From the NCBI GenBank assembly GCA_036346405.1, contig CM070567.1:48471633-48535632 (forward strand): a stretch of DNA of 64,000 bases, written 5' to 3'. The stretch is from Phyllostachys edulis. Lineage: Eukaryota; Streptophyta; Magnoliopsida; Poales; Poaceae. Below, piece by piece: positions 46,430-58,605 of the stretch. The position numbers and the translations under genes were made by a program. The notes under the pieces were generated by a model. That model ran no database searches, was not told the DNA's origin, and saw only the letters and a list, made by a program, of their open reading frames with translations. How positions within the stretch are numbered: position 1 is the first letter of the stretch; each line of letters begins with the position of its first letter.

Positions 46430-49400
46430 AGCCTCGGACTCGTGCTGGGTAAGTTCCTAGTAAATTCAGCACCTGCTACTGTTTTGTTTGATTCTAGAGC
46501 TACGTATTCGTTTGTTTCTCGGATTTTTGCTGCAAAGCATTAGTTAGAGGTTTCAACTCTTAAAACTGCTCTATTGGTTCAATCTCCTAGTTCGGAGTTA
46601 AGTACAATCCAAGGTTGCCCAAAAGTAAAAATAACCATAGAAGGGGTGGAATTCCTAGCTAACCTCATAATCATCGACACAAAGTCCCTAGATGTGATCT
46701 TGGGTATGGATTGACTTGCTAATCACCAAGTAATTTTGGATTATGGTGGTAGAAGCATCACTTTAGTCGATCTAGTTGGAAACAAGGTAAAATTTGAAGC
46801 CTCCACAGAAAAGCATGATGGAGCCTTAGTCTGCAGCATCAGTGCTGTATCTTTGGAAGATGCGCTAGTGGTCAAAGAATTTACAGACGTCCTCCCGGAT
46901 GAGTTACCTGGAATGCCTCCGGACAGGGACCTAGAGTTTGTCATCAACCTAGTCCCGGGAACCACACCTATTTCCAAGAGACCCTACCGTTTGTCGGTTG
47001 ATGACCTAGTCGAGCTGAAGAAGCAGATCGAGGAAATGCAAGATAAAGGATTTGTCCAACCAAGTTCTTCGCCTTGGGGAGCTCCAGTGATCTTTGTCGC
47101 AAAGAAGGATGGTACCCAGCGGATGTGTGTGGACTATTGCTGACTCAATGAAGTCATCATCAAGAACAAGTACCCCCTGCCTCGGATCGATGATTTTTTT
47201 GACCAGCTAAAGGGAGTCGGAGTGTTCTCTAAGATAGATTTAAGGTCAGGATACCATCAGTTGAAGATTCGCCAAGAGGATATTCCCAAGACAGCTTTCT
47301 CAACTCGTTATGGACTATATGAGTACACGGTCATGCCATTTGGATTGACCAATGCCCTAGCTTACTTTATGAACCTGATGAATAAAGTATTCATGGAGTA
47401 TTTAGATAAATTTGTCATTGTCTTTATCGACGATATTCTAGTTTACTCTAAAAGTGAAGAAGAGCATGAAGATCACATTCGCTTGGTTCTGAATAAGCTT
47501 AGAGATCATCAACTCTATACTAAATTCGACAAGTGTGAGTTTTGGATGAAGAAAGTTACCTTCTTGGGACACGTCATGTCTGCAGAAGGAGTCGCCGTCA
47601 ACCCTAGCAAGGTCAAGGATGTGCTCAACTGGGAGTCACCCAAGTCAGTGCCTCAGGTTAGAAGTTTCCTTGGTATGGCAGGTTACTACCGCCAGTTCAT
47701 AGAAGGTTTCTCGAGAATAGCAAGACCCCTCACCCAACTGTTAAAGAAGGAAAAGAAATTTGCTTGGACACCCGAATGTGAGCAAATTAAGTTTCCAAGA
47801 GTTAAAGAAGCGTTTAACCACTGCTCCGGTGTTGATTCTGCCTGATGTTCGGAAAGATTTCGAGATTTTCTGTGATGCATCACGAGAAGGTCTCAGCTGT
47901 GTTCTAATGCAAGAAAGGAAGGTAGTAGCCTATGCTTCACGTCAGTTGAAGCCGCATGAAGCAAATTACCCCACTCATGACTTAGAATTGGTTGCCGTAG
48001 TGCATGCCTTGAAGATATGGCGTCATTACCTCATCGGTAATCGTTGTGAAGTCTCACAGACCATAAGAGTTTGAAGTACATTTTCACTCAAGCCGATCTT
48101 AATATGAGGCAAAGAAGATGGTTGAAATTGATCAAAAATTACAGCATGGGAATTCACTATGATCCAGGCAAGGCTAGTGTAGTAGCAGACGCTTCAAGTA
48201 GAAAGGTCTACTGTAATACTCTAATGATCAAAGAAAGTTAGCTAGCACTGCACGAAGAATTTCAGAAGCTCAAGCTCGAGTTAGTAGAAGAAGATTACTT
48301 AGCTGCTCTGGAAGTGCAACCAACTCTTCAAGATCAGATCAAGAAAGCTCAGGAAGAAGATACAGATATCAAGGAGATCAAGAGAAACATGAAGAAGGAT
48401 AAATCCCTAAGATTTTCAGAAGATGAGCAAGGCACCGTGTGGTTCGATAAGCGTATCTGTGTACCGGATCAAAATGAACTTAAACAGTTAATACTCAAAG
48501 AAGTGCATGAAACTTTGTATTCCGTTCACCCCAAAAGCACTAAGTTGTATCAAGATCTCAAGGAAATGTATTGGTGGCCTAGCATGAAGCGTGAGATTTC
48601 GGAATATGTAGCACAATGTGACACTTGCCAGCGAGTAAAAGCCGAGTATCAGAGGTCTGCAGGACTCTTGCAACCTTTGAACATACTTGAATGGAAATGA
48701 GAAGAAATTGGCATGGACTTTATCACTGGTTTGCCAAGAACCAAAGCTGGATATGATTCTATCTGGGTAATTGTAGATCACCTAACAAAAGTAGCTCACT
48801 TTATCCCAGTCAAGACCACCTACTCAGGAGACCGACTTGCAGAATTGTACATGGCAAAGATAGTATGTCAGCATGGAGTACCAAAGAAGATCATGTTAGA
48901 TCGAGGGACCCAGTTCACCTCAAGATTTTGGCAGAAGCTGCATAGTATTTTGGGCACTAATTTGAATTTCAGTACAGCCTACCACCCTCAGACAGATGGT
49001 CAGACTGAAAGAGTAAACCAGATCCTAGAAGATATGTTGAGAGCCTACGCTCTAGAGAACTAGACCAGCTGGGATCAAATGCTGCCTTATGTAGAGTTTT
49101 AGTACAATAATAGTTATCAATCAAGTTTGCAAATGTCCCCGTTCGAAGCTCTTTACGGAAGGAAGTGCCGAACACTATTATATTGGACTGAATCAAGCGA
49201 AGGACAAGTACTTGGATCAGATATTCTGAAGAACGCCGAAGACCAAGTTCGATCAATCAGTGAAAAGTTGAAAACAGCACAGACCAAACAGAAAAGTTAT
49301 GCTGATAACCGTCGCCAAGATTTAGCTTTTGCACCTGGAGATCATGTATACTTGAAGGTTTCACCTCTCAAAGGAATGCGCCGCTTTCGAGTAAGCGGGA

Positions 49401-49553
49401 AGCTCGCACCAAGATACATCGGACCCTTTTCAATCTTAGTCAGAAGAGGAGAAGTTGCTTACAAGTTAAAGCTTCCACCCCAGCTATCAGATGTGCATGA
49501 CGTCTTTCAGGTGTCTCAACTAAAGAAGTGCCTGCGTGTGCCAGAAGAGCAGA
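46430..49553 (+). pseudogene. Tekay-type protease-pol, broken
   Basis: In the protease motif (ATVLFDSRATYSF, about 46480) the catalytic DSG has become DSR. Reverse transcriptase keeps FSKIDLRSGYHQLK and FIDDILVYS (about 47429-47455) but has a stop at 47141-47143. A frameshift near 47790 leads into RNase H (FCDASREGLSCVLMQ). Integrase keeps CDTCQRVKAEYQ, a readable DRGTQFTSRFW and TDGQTERVNQ, with further stops at about 48698, 49061 and 49100. The frame ends abruptly at the LTR junction, removing the chromodomain and the polypurine tract. Multiple independent lesions mean it has been inactive for some time. Confidence 0.9.
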
Positions 49554-51081
49554 TGTGGACCCGATGACCGAAGCATCTCAACTCTTCAACGAAGGCAAGT
49601 CGTAGACCTTTCATTATGTCGTACCAAATTTATAAAAGTATATTTTTTAATATAATCATGCATGGCTAATTGTATAAAAATGGTTTCGGGAATAGTTAAT
49701 AACCTAATTACCATTATGCCTCCTTGACAAATTGATAATGGCATGTGCCCTTGAATGACATAAATCCTTGGACACCATAGGATGGTTAATAATTAGTTGG
49801 ACATTATTGTACTACCAACATGGGTATCATATCTTCTTAGCCAATGCTTTAGTTACCCAAAGGATTCATGATCACATGCTCAAAGAATGAATGAACATGA
49901 CCTAATGAAATATGGAATTGTGGCGCGGCCACTATTATTAAAAGATGTTGTGCCATGGCAAGGGTTGCCATTTGGCCGGATTGAACCCAAATGATTTATA
50001 CTCGGGCGAGTGATCGTGTAGTAAAGAGGATGATTTTGGGATGTGGTTGCCTCACCTGAGTAGCCTTTAAGGACTTAACTTTGTGCGCCATTAATCTGGG
50101 CCATACCGTACAACTACAAGTCCATTTATGGGGTGGACTGGGCCAACTAATTAGCAATGTTTTGAGTCAGTTCTATTTTGGTTGTTGAATTGGCGCAAGA
50201 GGGGGCCAGATCGAGACGAAACCTTAGCGAGAAAAACCGAATCAAAATAAAGCTTTGTAAAAGCCTTGTGATAATTATTTAGTCACATGCCATCAGAAGC
50301 GTGAAATGCCTAACATTAAAAGATGATTATCTCTTGTGGGTCAAGCTGTACAACCTCTGTAGAATGTAAAACTATTCGAATAGCCGTGTCTCCGGTTATG
50401 GACAATGCCTGGTGATTTCACACGAGGGGTAGACTTTTTTAAATAATGTTGGAATGGGTTAGTTGAATCTAGTAGATGGTTGGGGTTGATGGTTGGGAAG
50501 TGAACAGGGTTTTCACTAGTTGTTTGAAACAAAAATTGATTACTTATGTATTACCCTTTTTAAGTGTGCTTTACAATCCACTTACTGTATTTAATGTCGA
50601 ATACTGCTTTCTGCAAAATAGCCCTAAAGCTATCCTTGTCAAGCCTTGCATGAATATTACTTGCATACATTTTTCTACGACTTGTTGAGTACTTTAAAGT
50701 ACTCACAGCTTTGTGCCATTTGTTGATTAGTCACCGAAGAAGAACCAGAGAACACCGAGTACTACGAGGAAGACTTCTTTGAAGACTATGCGAATTAGGT
50801 CACGTCCTCGACTCGATTGCCTGTGGGCATGTCGAATGGCCTCCACCAGATGTTTGGTTTCTGCTGCAAGCTCCCTTTTGTTGTTAAGCCCTGCGTGGCA
50901 AACGCTGTAAGACTTGACTATAAGGTTTTTTTCTAAATAATATTAATTTTTCTGCTTCATCTATAGTTTGTTGTATGGATATGATTACACCAATGTTGCA
51001 ACTGTGTGAGCTAGCTACTGATCATGGGACTAGTTCAGAATGCACAAAGGGTGCCGGTGTTGCTTATCTGGGGTCCCGACA
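49554..51081 (+). repeat. 5'-truncated 3' LTR of the Tekay-type complex
   Basis: Matches 43139-44669 of the complete LTR, lacking its first ~1557 bp, and ends GGGGTCCCGACA. At the pol/LTR joint three bases (TGT) are shared by both parental sequences. The two LTR copies differ at many scattered sites, far more than the Reina-like pair. Confidence 0.9.
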
Positions 51082-52277
51082 TCCTCTTATGTTGTCGATT
51101 TTTTTTTTCTGGAATTGTACAAGGACTTACAAACTTTCCCGGACCACATATCCTTGCATGGGATTAGGACATATCCTGACCTTATTAGAAATTTAGAACC
51201 AGTGCTATAGATAACCATATTGTTCTTAGAAGAAAGACAATTTTCTAAAGTCGGTGGAAATAGTTATATACTGCTTAGAAAGTATCATTAATTGTAATCA
51301 AACCAGTGGCACAAGATCAATTAGCCTACTAGATTATGTACAACAAAATGAGTGCCTTATATAGGTAAGTCTTAACGTCTGAGTATCTGTTTAGTCTAGC
51401 CTTGACTTCCATGATCAAGCTTATATAATTCTATGCTAAAACTTAATGATAAACATTTCGGACACAAGATAAGTAATAATGTTTTTTAATGGGAAATTTG
51501 ATGATTTGTCACTTATAGGGTTGGGTTTCAAGGAATTGGCACTTATTTCGTTGCATTTCATGTTTTGCCACTCAATTGATGTTGTGAACTCAGTCCTTTT
51601 TGTTAAATATTGTGAATGTTGTAGTTAGGACTTTGGAGGGTTTGCAAATGATCCATGCATACACAATTTTTTGTTGCATGGAATACAACGTGTTAGCTGC
51701 AGGTGATGAACATAATTACATGCTTATAACATGTCCAGACATCAACCATGCTTCCAAATTCCAATAATGTTGGCTTCTAATAGTTCGTGATGTTTTCATT
51801 TACCTGACTGCACTTTCGTTTTGCTGCTACATGACTTCTTGGTAAAGTGGATTTCACTGTCAGGCACCTCTCTTCATTAGTTGAGATGTTTCCAAACTCG
51901 TTCGCTGGATTCTCAAGTGGTCAACCTTGCATCAGTCCATTGACCCGGCAGGTTAACCCATTAATGGAATTACGCTTTCCTGTGTTAAAGATGTTATTTG
52001 CTCTCAAGAGAAGCATGTTTTGATTGAAATGCGTATTTAGTTTCCCCCTTCTTTTAGTCTTTTGTGCCCCACTGCAAGATGGTTAGATGCTTAGCACAAC
52101 TATTTGTTAATTTGTTGTAGTTCAATTTTTCTTGTAGTTTATCAGGCAATTGAATTTATTTATGGTTTGTTTTCTTCAGTGTTTAGCTTTTACCGCACTT
52201 GCTTCCTCTCAAACAGCTTGGACAATGCGCACTACCTTCCCTGATTCTGTTGTAGAAGATGTGACTTTCACCCGTTA
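51082..52277. other. No gene seen
   Basis: AT-rich DNA. The missing 5' exons of the serine carboxypeptidase relic were looked for here without success. Confidence 0.5.
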
Positions 52278-53193
52278 GTGGAGTGCAAGAAGCTCTAGGA
52301 CGCAGCCTTCATTGAGCAAGGGATCATTGACATCTACAACATATACATGCTACTATGCGACGAGCTAACACCATGTAGTGTAAGTTCGATTAGTCAATTT
52401 CCTAGTCAAGATTGGAACTGAACAAGTACTCTTCAATTTGTTCTCAAGAAATTAATCTGTCAATATTACTTTAGCAAGGTCTTGACATACAAATGGTTGT
52501 GATCTCAGCCAAGGATGCTACCCCTAAATGACCTATGTACAATCGTCTACACTGACACATACATGAACCTTTCAGAGGTGTAGAAGGAATTCCATGCCAA
52601 TGTCATGTGAATAGAGTACCTATGGATGGTCTGCAAGTTTGACTCCCACATACTAAACAAATACTGAATTTACTGAATGATTGGCATGGGTGTTATTGCA
52701 GAACATTCAACAACAAAAGCCGGAAGCAGGAGCCACCCCATATCCATGCTCATGATGTACTAGGAGCTAATTAAAGCTGGCATCAACATGTAGGTCTTTG
52801 GGTAAGTTTGTTATTGCTTTTTGTGACTTATCTACAAGAACATATGTAACTTTAATTATAACTTCCCGGTGATGAACTAAGTTTCATTGCTTTTGTAGTG
52901 GTTATACAGATAGTGACACGTCATTGAGTTCAACTAGTTGCTCTACTACCTTGGGACATCCTGTCACATTACCTGGTATGCATGGTAGAGGGTTAGTGCT
53001 GAGATGAATGTCATTGGATAAAATTCTGAACACATGCACATTTTAGCTGAAGCATGTCTCCCTCACTAGCTTCCTGTATGTGCTCTTATAGGTTGGCGGG
53101 TGGAGTGTACTCTATGAAGGCCTGACAGTAGTGACCATCATGGGCTCACTTAGCACTTCTAGCATTTCTTGGAGGGCAAACCTATGGCTAAGG
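52278..53193 (+). pseudogene. Serine carboxypeptidase II-type pseudogene (3' part)
   Basis: Decayed exons in order match the C-terminal half of plant serine carboxypeptidases (S10). VECKKL-stop-DAAFIEQGIIDIYNIYM is at 52278-52370. YMNLSEV-stop-KEFHANV at about 52550 corresponds to the substrate-side YLNRPDVQKALHANV block. Then comes ELIKAGINM at about 52770. SGYTDSD at about 52900 replaces the SGDTD motif that carries the catalytic aspartate, which is changed to Tyr here. VGGWSVLYEGLTVVTI is at 53091, after which the catalytic-histidine block (GAGHEVP) is unreadable. Many stops and small indels are present. The 5' half with the catalytic serine was not found. Confidence 0.75.
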
Positions 53194-54775
53194 CAAGATT
53201 TACCATGCAAAACTCCCTTATGTGTATTTTGCTAAGAGAAATAATGTTGTATATTAGCAGATTGCTAACCGAATATTATTCCAATCATTTTTCAATCATC
53301 AAATGACCGTGTCATTTTCCTTCATACTAAACATGTTAGCAATGCTGCATCAGATGCCGCTTGTTGCGAGTGATGATCTGCTTGTTGCGAGTGATGATCT
53401 TTTAGTAGCACATATCCAGCCAATATGTTTAGGGAGAATAAAATGATGGAAGTGGGGATTGAGTGCATCAGGTTCTTCTAAAAAGCTATCTTTGTTGTAT
53501 GATACTATGCTAACCCTAGAGATTGAGTATTTCTCGTATGATTGTCGTGCCTTCTAAAGTCAAAGGTCTAAAAAAACACCTATAGCTTTGTAGGGGCAGC
53601 TAAAAAAGTTTATTTTGCAGAAAACTATTTTTTTCAGATAGACAAGTCAACCACATCCCCCTGAATAAGGTCCACTGGAAACTTATTTTTCTGTAGAATT
53701 TTCCATGCCTTTGTTCTATTATTTGGAAGCTGGCATGCTACTTTTAAAGGCATTTCAAGTTTGTACTAAATTATGCATCTTTTTGAGTGAATGTAACTTT
53801 GTAAGTTACCTCACAATAAATTGGCAACAAAATTGAGATCTTGATTTTTCTATTTATGTGTGATGTATTATGCAATGCTGCTGATGCCTTAATCAATATG
53901 CTCTGACACCAAGCTGCTTAACAAAATACTTGTGAGTGGTGACAACCATGGTAAGAGTTCACGCTTCATTCATCTATATGTAGTCATGGAAAGAAGTATG
54001 ATTCTTATTAGCATGTTTCATGACAAAGGAAGTGCATGGATCAAGCATCATTGCTTTGACCTATTATATGGTCGGGTGGTGTTCTTTTATTTGGTCTTGT
54101 CATTGGTTTGAATTTTCAAGCGAGTCACAACTTACATAAATTTTGAATAGGGCATATCTTGAATTCATTAACTTAGGCTAATGCTTTTGGCGGCAGGGCT
54201 TGCGGAGGCCAACGATAGTGGTGGCGTGAGTTGTGTAGGATGGGGTAAGATGACCACTTGCGACGGCGAGGCCAGTGGATTCTAGTAGTGAAGGGGCGAC
54301 GCAGGCGGAAGGGGTCCTCGAGGCTTACGACGGTGGGGCTAGTGGACTCAATTGTGCCAAGGTTACTTGGTCAGATACAGGAATGGGATTGGGAGTGTAT
54401 AAAAGATAAAAAGGCATGAGTAATTAATAGTGGTCAAGCAAGAGTAACGATATTGGAGAATTGTTCACTATATACTTCCAAGTTACATCCAGCTTGCCAT
54501 TGATTATGTTATGTAGCTTTCACCTTGCATTGTTGCGCCTTAGGTAATGTGTGTCGTTCATCTTCTGAATGGACCTACAATGTCTGTTCTTTTAGAAAAG
54601 AAACAATATAAAACTAGCATAAACTATTGAATACTTGTTTGCACATATATGTTTTGCTTAGTATGTGTGTGAGAGAAATTTGATGTTTATTGTAGAGTTT
54701 TGGGATAACATTTAATGACATGTATCATCCTCTTTTAGTATCCCATTCCAACGCATGGGCACCTTATTAGTTGTC
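53194..54775. other. No gene seen
   Basis: Non-coding. A 20-bp word (GCTTGTTGCGAGTGATGATC) is tandemly duplicated at about 53359-53399. Around 54200-54350 a GC-richer patch has repeated GGGGCTAGTGGA-like words but no protein. Confidence 0.5.
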
Positions 54776-54864
54776 CAATTGCCAGAATGCCACTCAATGT
54801 CTCAATGACATGTGGGCCCAGGACCCAGATGTCATTGAGACATCAGATGGCATTCTGGCAATTG
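54776..54864. repeat. 89-nt near-perfect hairpin
   Basis: Arms of 41 nt (CAATTGCCAGAATGCCACTC... and its partner ending ...GGCATTCTGGCAATTG) pair at about 36 of 41 positions around a 7-base loop, CCCAGGA. The mismatches cluster in one internal patch. It is a compact foldback that could be a tiny MITE or, less likely, a microRNA-like precursor. Confidence 0.85.
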
Positions 54865-55199
54865 CACATAAACTTAATGGAAAAAATATCAATAATCCAT
54901 TGTATAAAGGCTTAACTCTTACCAATTACTCACCTCAAAAGCTCTTATCCAATAAACGAAGCATCTAAAGTACATTTGCGCTAAAAAAACATCTATTTTA
55001 AGGTACAAAGCGAATATATTATTGTATTCTAAAACATTTGAGATGAAATGTGACATGACAATCATTGGATAACAAAGTTTATCTAACTTTAATCTAATTG
55101 CCAAGTAGAGTATTACACTTTTCACAACTCTATTTCACAATTGATTTAAAAAGAAGTACCAACCGTAAACTGAGCCTTACCGAGACAATCAACTGTTCA
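54865..55199. other. No gene seen
   Basis: AT-rich non-coding flank of the large hAT element. Confidence 0.5.
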
Positions 55200-56300
55200 T
55201 GGTCATGGCCAAATGGGCTGCCTAGTCCGGCACAATTAGGCCTGGGAGCTAATCGGGTCGGGTCATGTTGGCCCGTGGGTCTGGGTGCTAACCCAGGCAC
55301 GGCATGCTAGCAACTTGGGCCATGCCGGCCCGGCCCGGGCATGATTGGCTCGACGGGCTGAGCTCGGCTCGTGTTGCTCGTTTTGGCATGAAAAATAAAA
55401 AAAATACAAACAAATCAGAAAAATGTGTATAATTCAGAAATACATATGAAATTTTGTAAAAAAAATGAGACAAACATATTGAAAATGTAATAAAGAGATT
55501 TATTAATGTTTAAATGGTTACCTCGTTAAAACCTTTGCCAAGTAAAAACTTAGCATGAGAAAACCTTGGCAAAGGAAGAGGAGTACAACCTATAGCTCTA
55601 CATACATCCATGTTCTAAGTATCATTGTCTAGGTATAGATCTTCGAACACCTCCGATAACTCTGGATTTTCTACATAGTGTTGTGTTCGTGCATCAAATT
55701 GTTCCCAGTACTTCACCGTTAGAAATATCTCCACCATCTCACTCGTGAGACGTGTTATTCTCTCCTCCAATATTCTTCCAGAAAGACTGAAAGCAGACTC
55801 TGAGGAAACCGTCGAGACAAGAACAGTTAACACATCACGTGTAAGTATGGATAGCATAGGATATGTTAACTTATGGGTATACCACCATTGCAAAATTTCA
55901 AAGCCATCTGAGTTGAAATCCACCATATCGTTGTCCAGATAGTCGAATAGTTCTCCACTCCTTGGGTGGGAGGTTGGTCTTGGTTGAGAAGGTGCCGCTA
56001 TAGAACCCCTGGATCTCGAGGGAGAACCTGCACCCCATATCTTGCCCCACAAATTTGTCTTGTTACATGAGGTGGGTGGTAGTGGAGGTCGTTGTAAGCG
56101 AACTCCCTGAAGCTTATTTTCATACATTTGAAAAACCTTGGAAAATCTAGAATGAACATATGTAAAATAGTTAGAATAGTCTAGGCCTGTAGCATCACTA
56201 AGAAGATCAAGAACATTAGCAAATCCTTGAATTTTAGCTCTAGGATCTAAAATAAATGCAAATGCATATAGGAAAGGGATTTCTCTCTAATATTTTAGGT

Positions 56301-58229
56301 TGTAAGGCCAGGAGGTTTTTGGTCATGATATTTGATGATAAACACATTGACAATAAGGAAGACTTAGCCTTGATGTTTTAAGTTGCATACATTGTCTCTG
56401 GAACTTGTTTGTGCTCTTCAACTGACTTGCATTCGAGTTCTGTTAGTTTTTGTTGAAAATCAGTTCTTGTCAGGATTATCGGTAGTACCGCTTTGTACAT
56501 GCGAACTACCGGCGCTTGATATGACCGCGGGTGTGCAGCGGTAGTACCGCAGGTCTTGTTTTCGAACATGTTTTAGCTCGAACCATTAGATCCTGTTCTG
56601 GAGTGTCCACGTGGCAAAAAGGGCTTTGTTCTGAAGTTTTTGAGCTTTTTCGTGTTGCGGTAATACCGGCGTTGTTTTCACGGAACTACCGCTTTGCAGT
56701 AGTACCGCGAGTAGTTTACGGTAGTACCGCAAGTCATTTTCTCTGGTGCGTTTTGCTCGGTTCGTTAGATCTTGATCTAACGGCTGATATTGAGATGAAC
56801 GTTCGGACCTTCCGAACGTCTCAAGGAATGTGAGCCCTTGATCTGAAATCTGACGGCTGTTTTTGTTGTAACGTTCGAACCGTCCGAGACGAAAGCTTTG
56901 TGAGTCGTTGATTTGAAATCCAACGGTTGATATTCACGAGAACATTTGGACTTTGAATAGTAAATGCTTTGAGGTTCGTAAAACGTTTTGCCATACATTC
57001 ATACCGCAGGATGAACGCGGTAGTACCGCGTTGGACGGTAGTACCGTGGGTTTGCCGACGGTAGTACCGTGCTTGTTATTCAAGAGAGAGACTGGTTCGA
57101 CAGTCTTTAGTAAGTCAAAATCGGTAGTACCAAGTACCGTGAAACGCAGTGCGACCACAGATTGCAATACCGCAGCTTTGAATAATGGTAGTACCGCACA
57201 AAGGTATGACCGTAATGTTGCGGTATGGAAATTCCAGAGAGCATGTTTTTGGAAGATCTTGAGATTTCCCGATGAGCGGTAGTTCCATAGTGTCTTGAGC
57301 GGTACGACCGCGTGTGCAGTAGTACCGGACGTACAATGGCGGTAGTATCGATTGTACTCTGGAAAGTTGCCGCTTTGGGGTTTTGACTTAGGGTTTGTTA
57401 AATTCGTGAGTCTTGCAAGTTGCATGATAGTGTTTATGGGTGTGTGTGAGCTAATGGATGGTCAAGTTGGAGAACTTGTGCTAAGATTTGGTTTCTTTGG
57501 TCTTTGCATGTGCAGGTTGAGCGTGAAGGCAACTATTGTCGTGACGAGGAGGACTCGGACTAGGATTGGAGAGATCTGAGGTCTTGGTGGTCGTGGATGT
57601 TGCTAGATGTTTGAGCTTACGCTGGAGCACGTGGAGATCAAGGGGTGCGCGCTGGAAGCTATGGGATGGAGTCCTGGAGGCTTGCGGCGTGGTTGTTTTG
57701 GAAAGGATGACAGATTTGGAAGGAATTCCAAATCTGGACGTTTTTGAGAAAGAGTTCGTGTCGGTGTCGTGTTGGACATGGATAGGACTCTAGGGTATAA
57801 ATACAGAAGGGTTAGGAGCTAACTAGTGAGTTGTGTGAATCTGTTGAGATAGTTTTGGCCGTAGCTTTTGCTGTTCGGTTGTGTTGCTATTTTGCTACAG
57901 CATTTTGGTGAAACTTTGAGAGGTCTTCCGAGGAAGATTGTGAGGGGTGCTTGAAGGACACCTTGTAGCCACGAATCAAAGTCAGTGAGCAATACAATTT
58001 AGATTGATTCAATATTGTCTCCGAAGTTTCGTTTTGTTCTGCTGTGTTTTGATAGTGTCTTGAGAAGTTCTTCTGGAGGTCTTTTGAAGACATCCAGAGA
58101 GGTTTTTTTGAGGTGATCTCAAAGAAGCTTTCAGAAAGGCTTAGCAATAAGGTTTCGGCTGAAATTATTGAAGGATAAATCCACTGCAAATCATTCACCC
58201 CCCCTCTGATTGTGCCATACGATCCTACA
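56301..58229 (+). mobile_element. Copia-like solo LTR in the hAT gene
   Basis: 1929 bp from TGTAAGGCCAGGAGG to CATACGATCCTACA. A TATA box, GGTATAAATACAG, lies at 57793. The last part ends CAAATCATTCACCCCCCCTC, a phrase typical of Copia LTR ends in grasses. It interrupts the hAT frame between the KK-N and K-Y codons. A clean 5-bp duplication is not visible (TAGGT versus AATTT next to the ends), possibly from local changes in an A/T-rich site. The superfamily is inferred from the end sequence. Confidence 0.65.
56478..57355. repeat. About 13 dispersed CGGTAGTACCGC-like words
   Basis: Copies or near copies of the semi-palindrome CGGTAGTACCG occur at about 56480, 56540, 56659, 56697, 56719, 57020, 57037, 57058, 57121, 57187, 57277, 57298 and 57338. 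They are irregularly spaced, so this is a dispersed motif cluster rather than a tandem array, upstream of the LTR's TATA box. Confidence 0.85.
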
Positions 58230-58605
58230 AATTTTTTTTCATAGCAATAATAGCCTCTCGTAAAACTATGTCATTTTCATATATTTTCAGCTGACTAGCA
58301 ATCTGTAGAATAATATGCACAATTATAGGAGATGTTGGATAATACACAGCAGACAAAGCAACAATGGCTTCATAATTTTTTTTCGAAAAACTGAAGTATC
58401 TTCTTAGCAACAAACCAATGTTGCTCAGTCAAAAGTGCACTACCATCAAGGCTTTGATAGTGCGTTTGAATAAAAACAGAAAAAATACTTTTATATGGTA
58501 AAAGACTCTTAAGTATTAAGTAAGTAGAGTTCTGTCTTATTGACATGTCCAAACCAAATTTTCTTGGACATACACCCATTGCCCTATAAAAGTTCTTATA
58601 TGCTG

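Larger units (their letters stand above)
40178..51081 (+). mobile_element. Rearranged Tekay/Del-type gypsy complex
   Basis: Order: pol tail fragment (40178-41581), complete LTR (41582-44669), primer site, gag and pol (45215-49553), 5'-truncated LTR (49554-51081). The same LTR thus ends one internal region and starts another, as expected after recombination between two copies of one family. The left end stops abruptly inside an F-box gene. The right internal region joins the middle of the second LTR at 49554-49556. No target duplication flanks the whole block. The long LTRs and a C-terminal chromodomain in the left fragment support the Tekay/Del clade. Confidence 0.88.
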
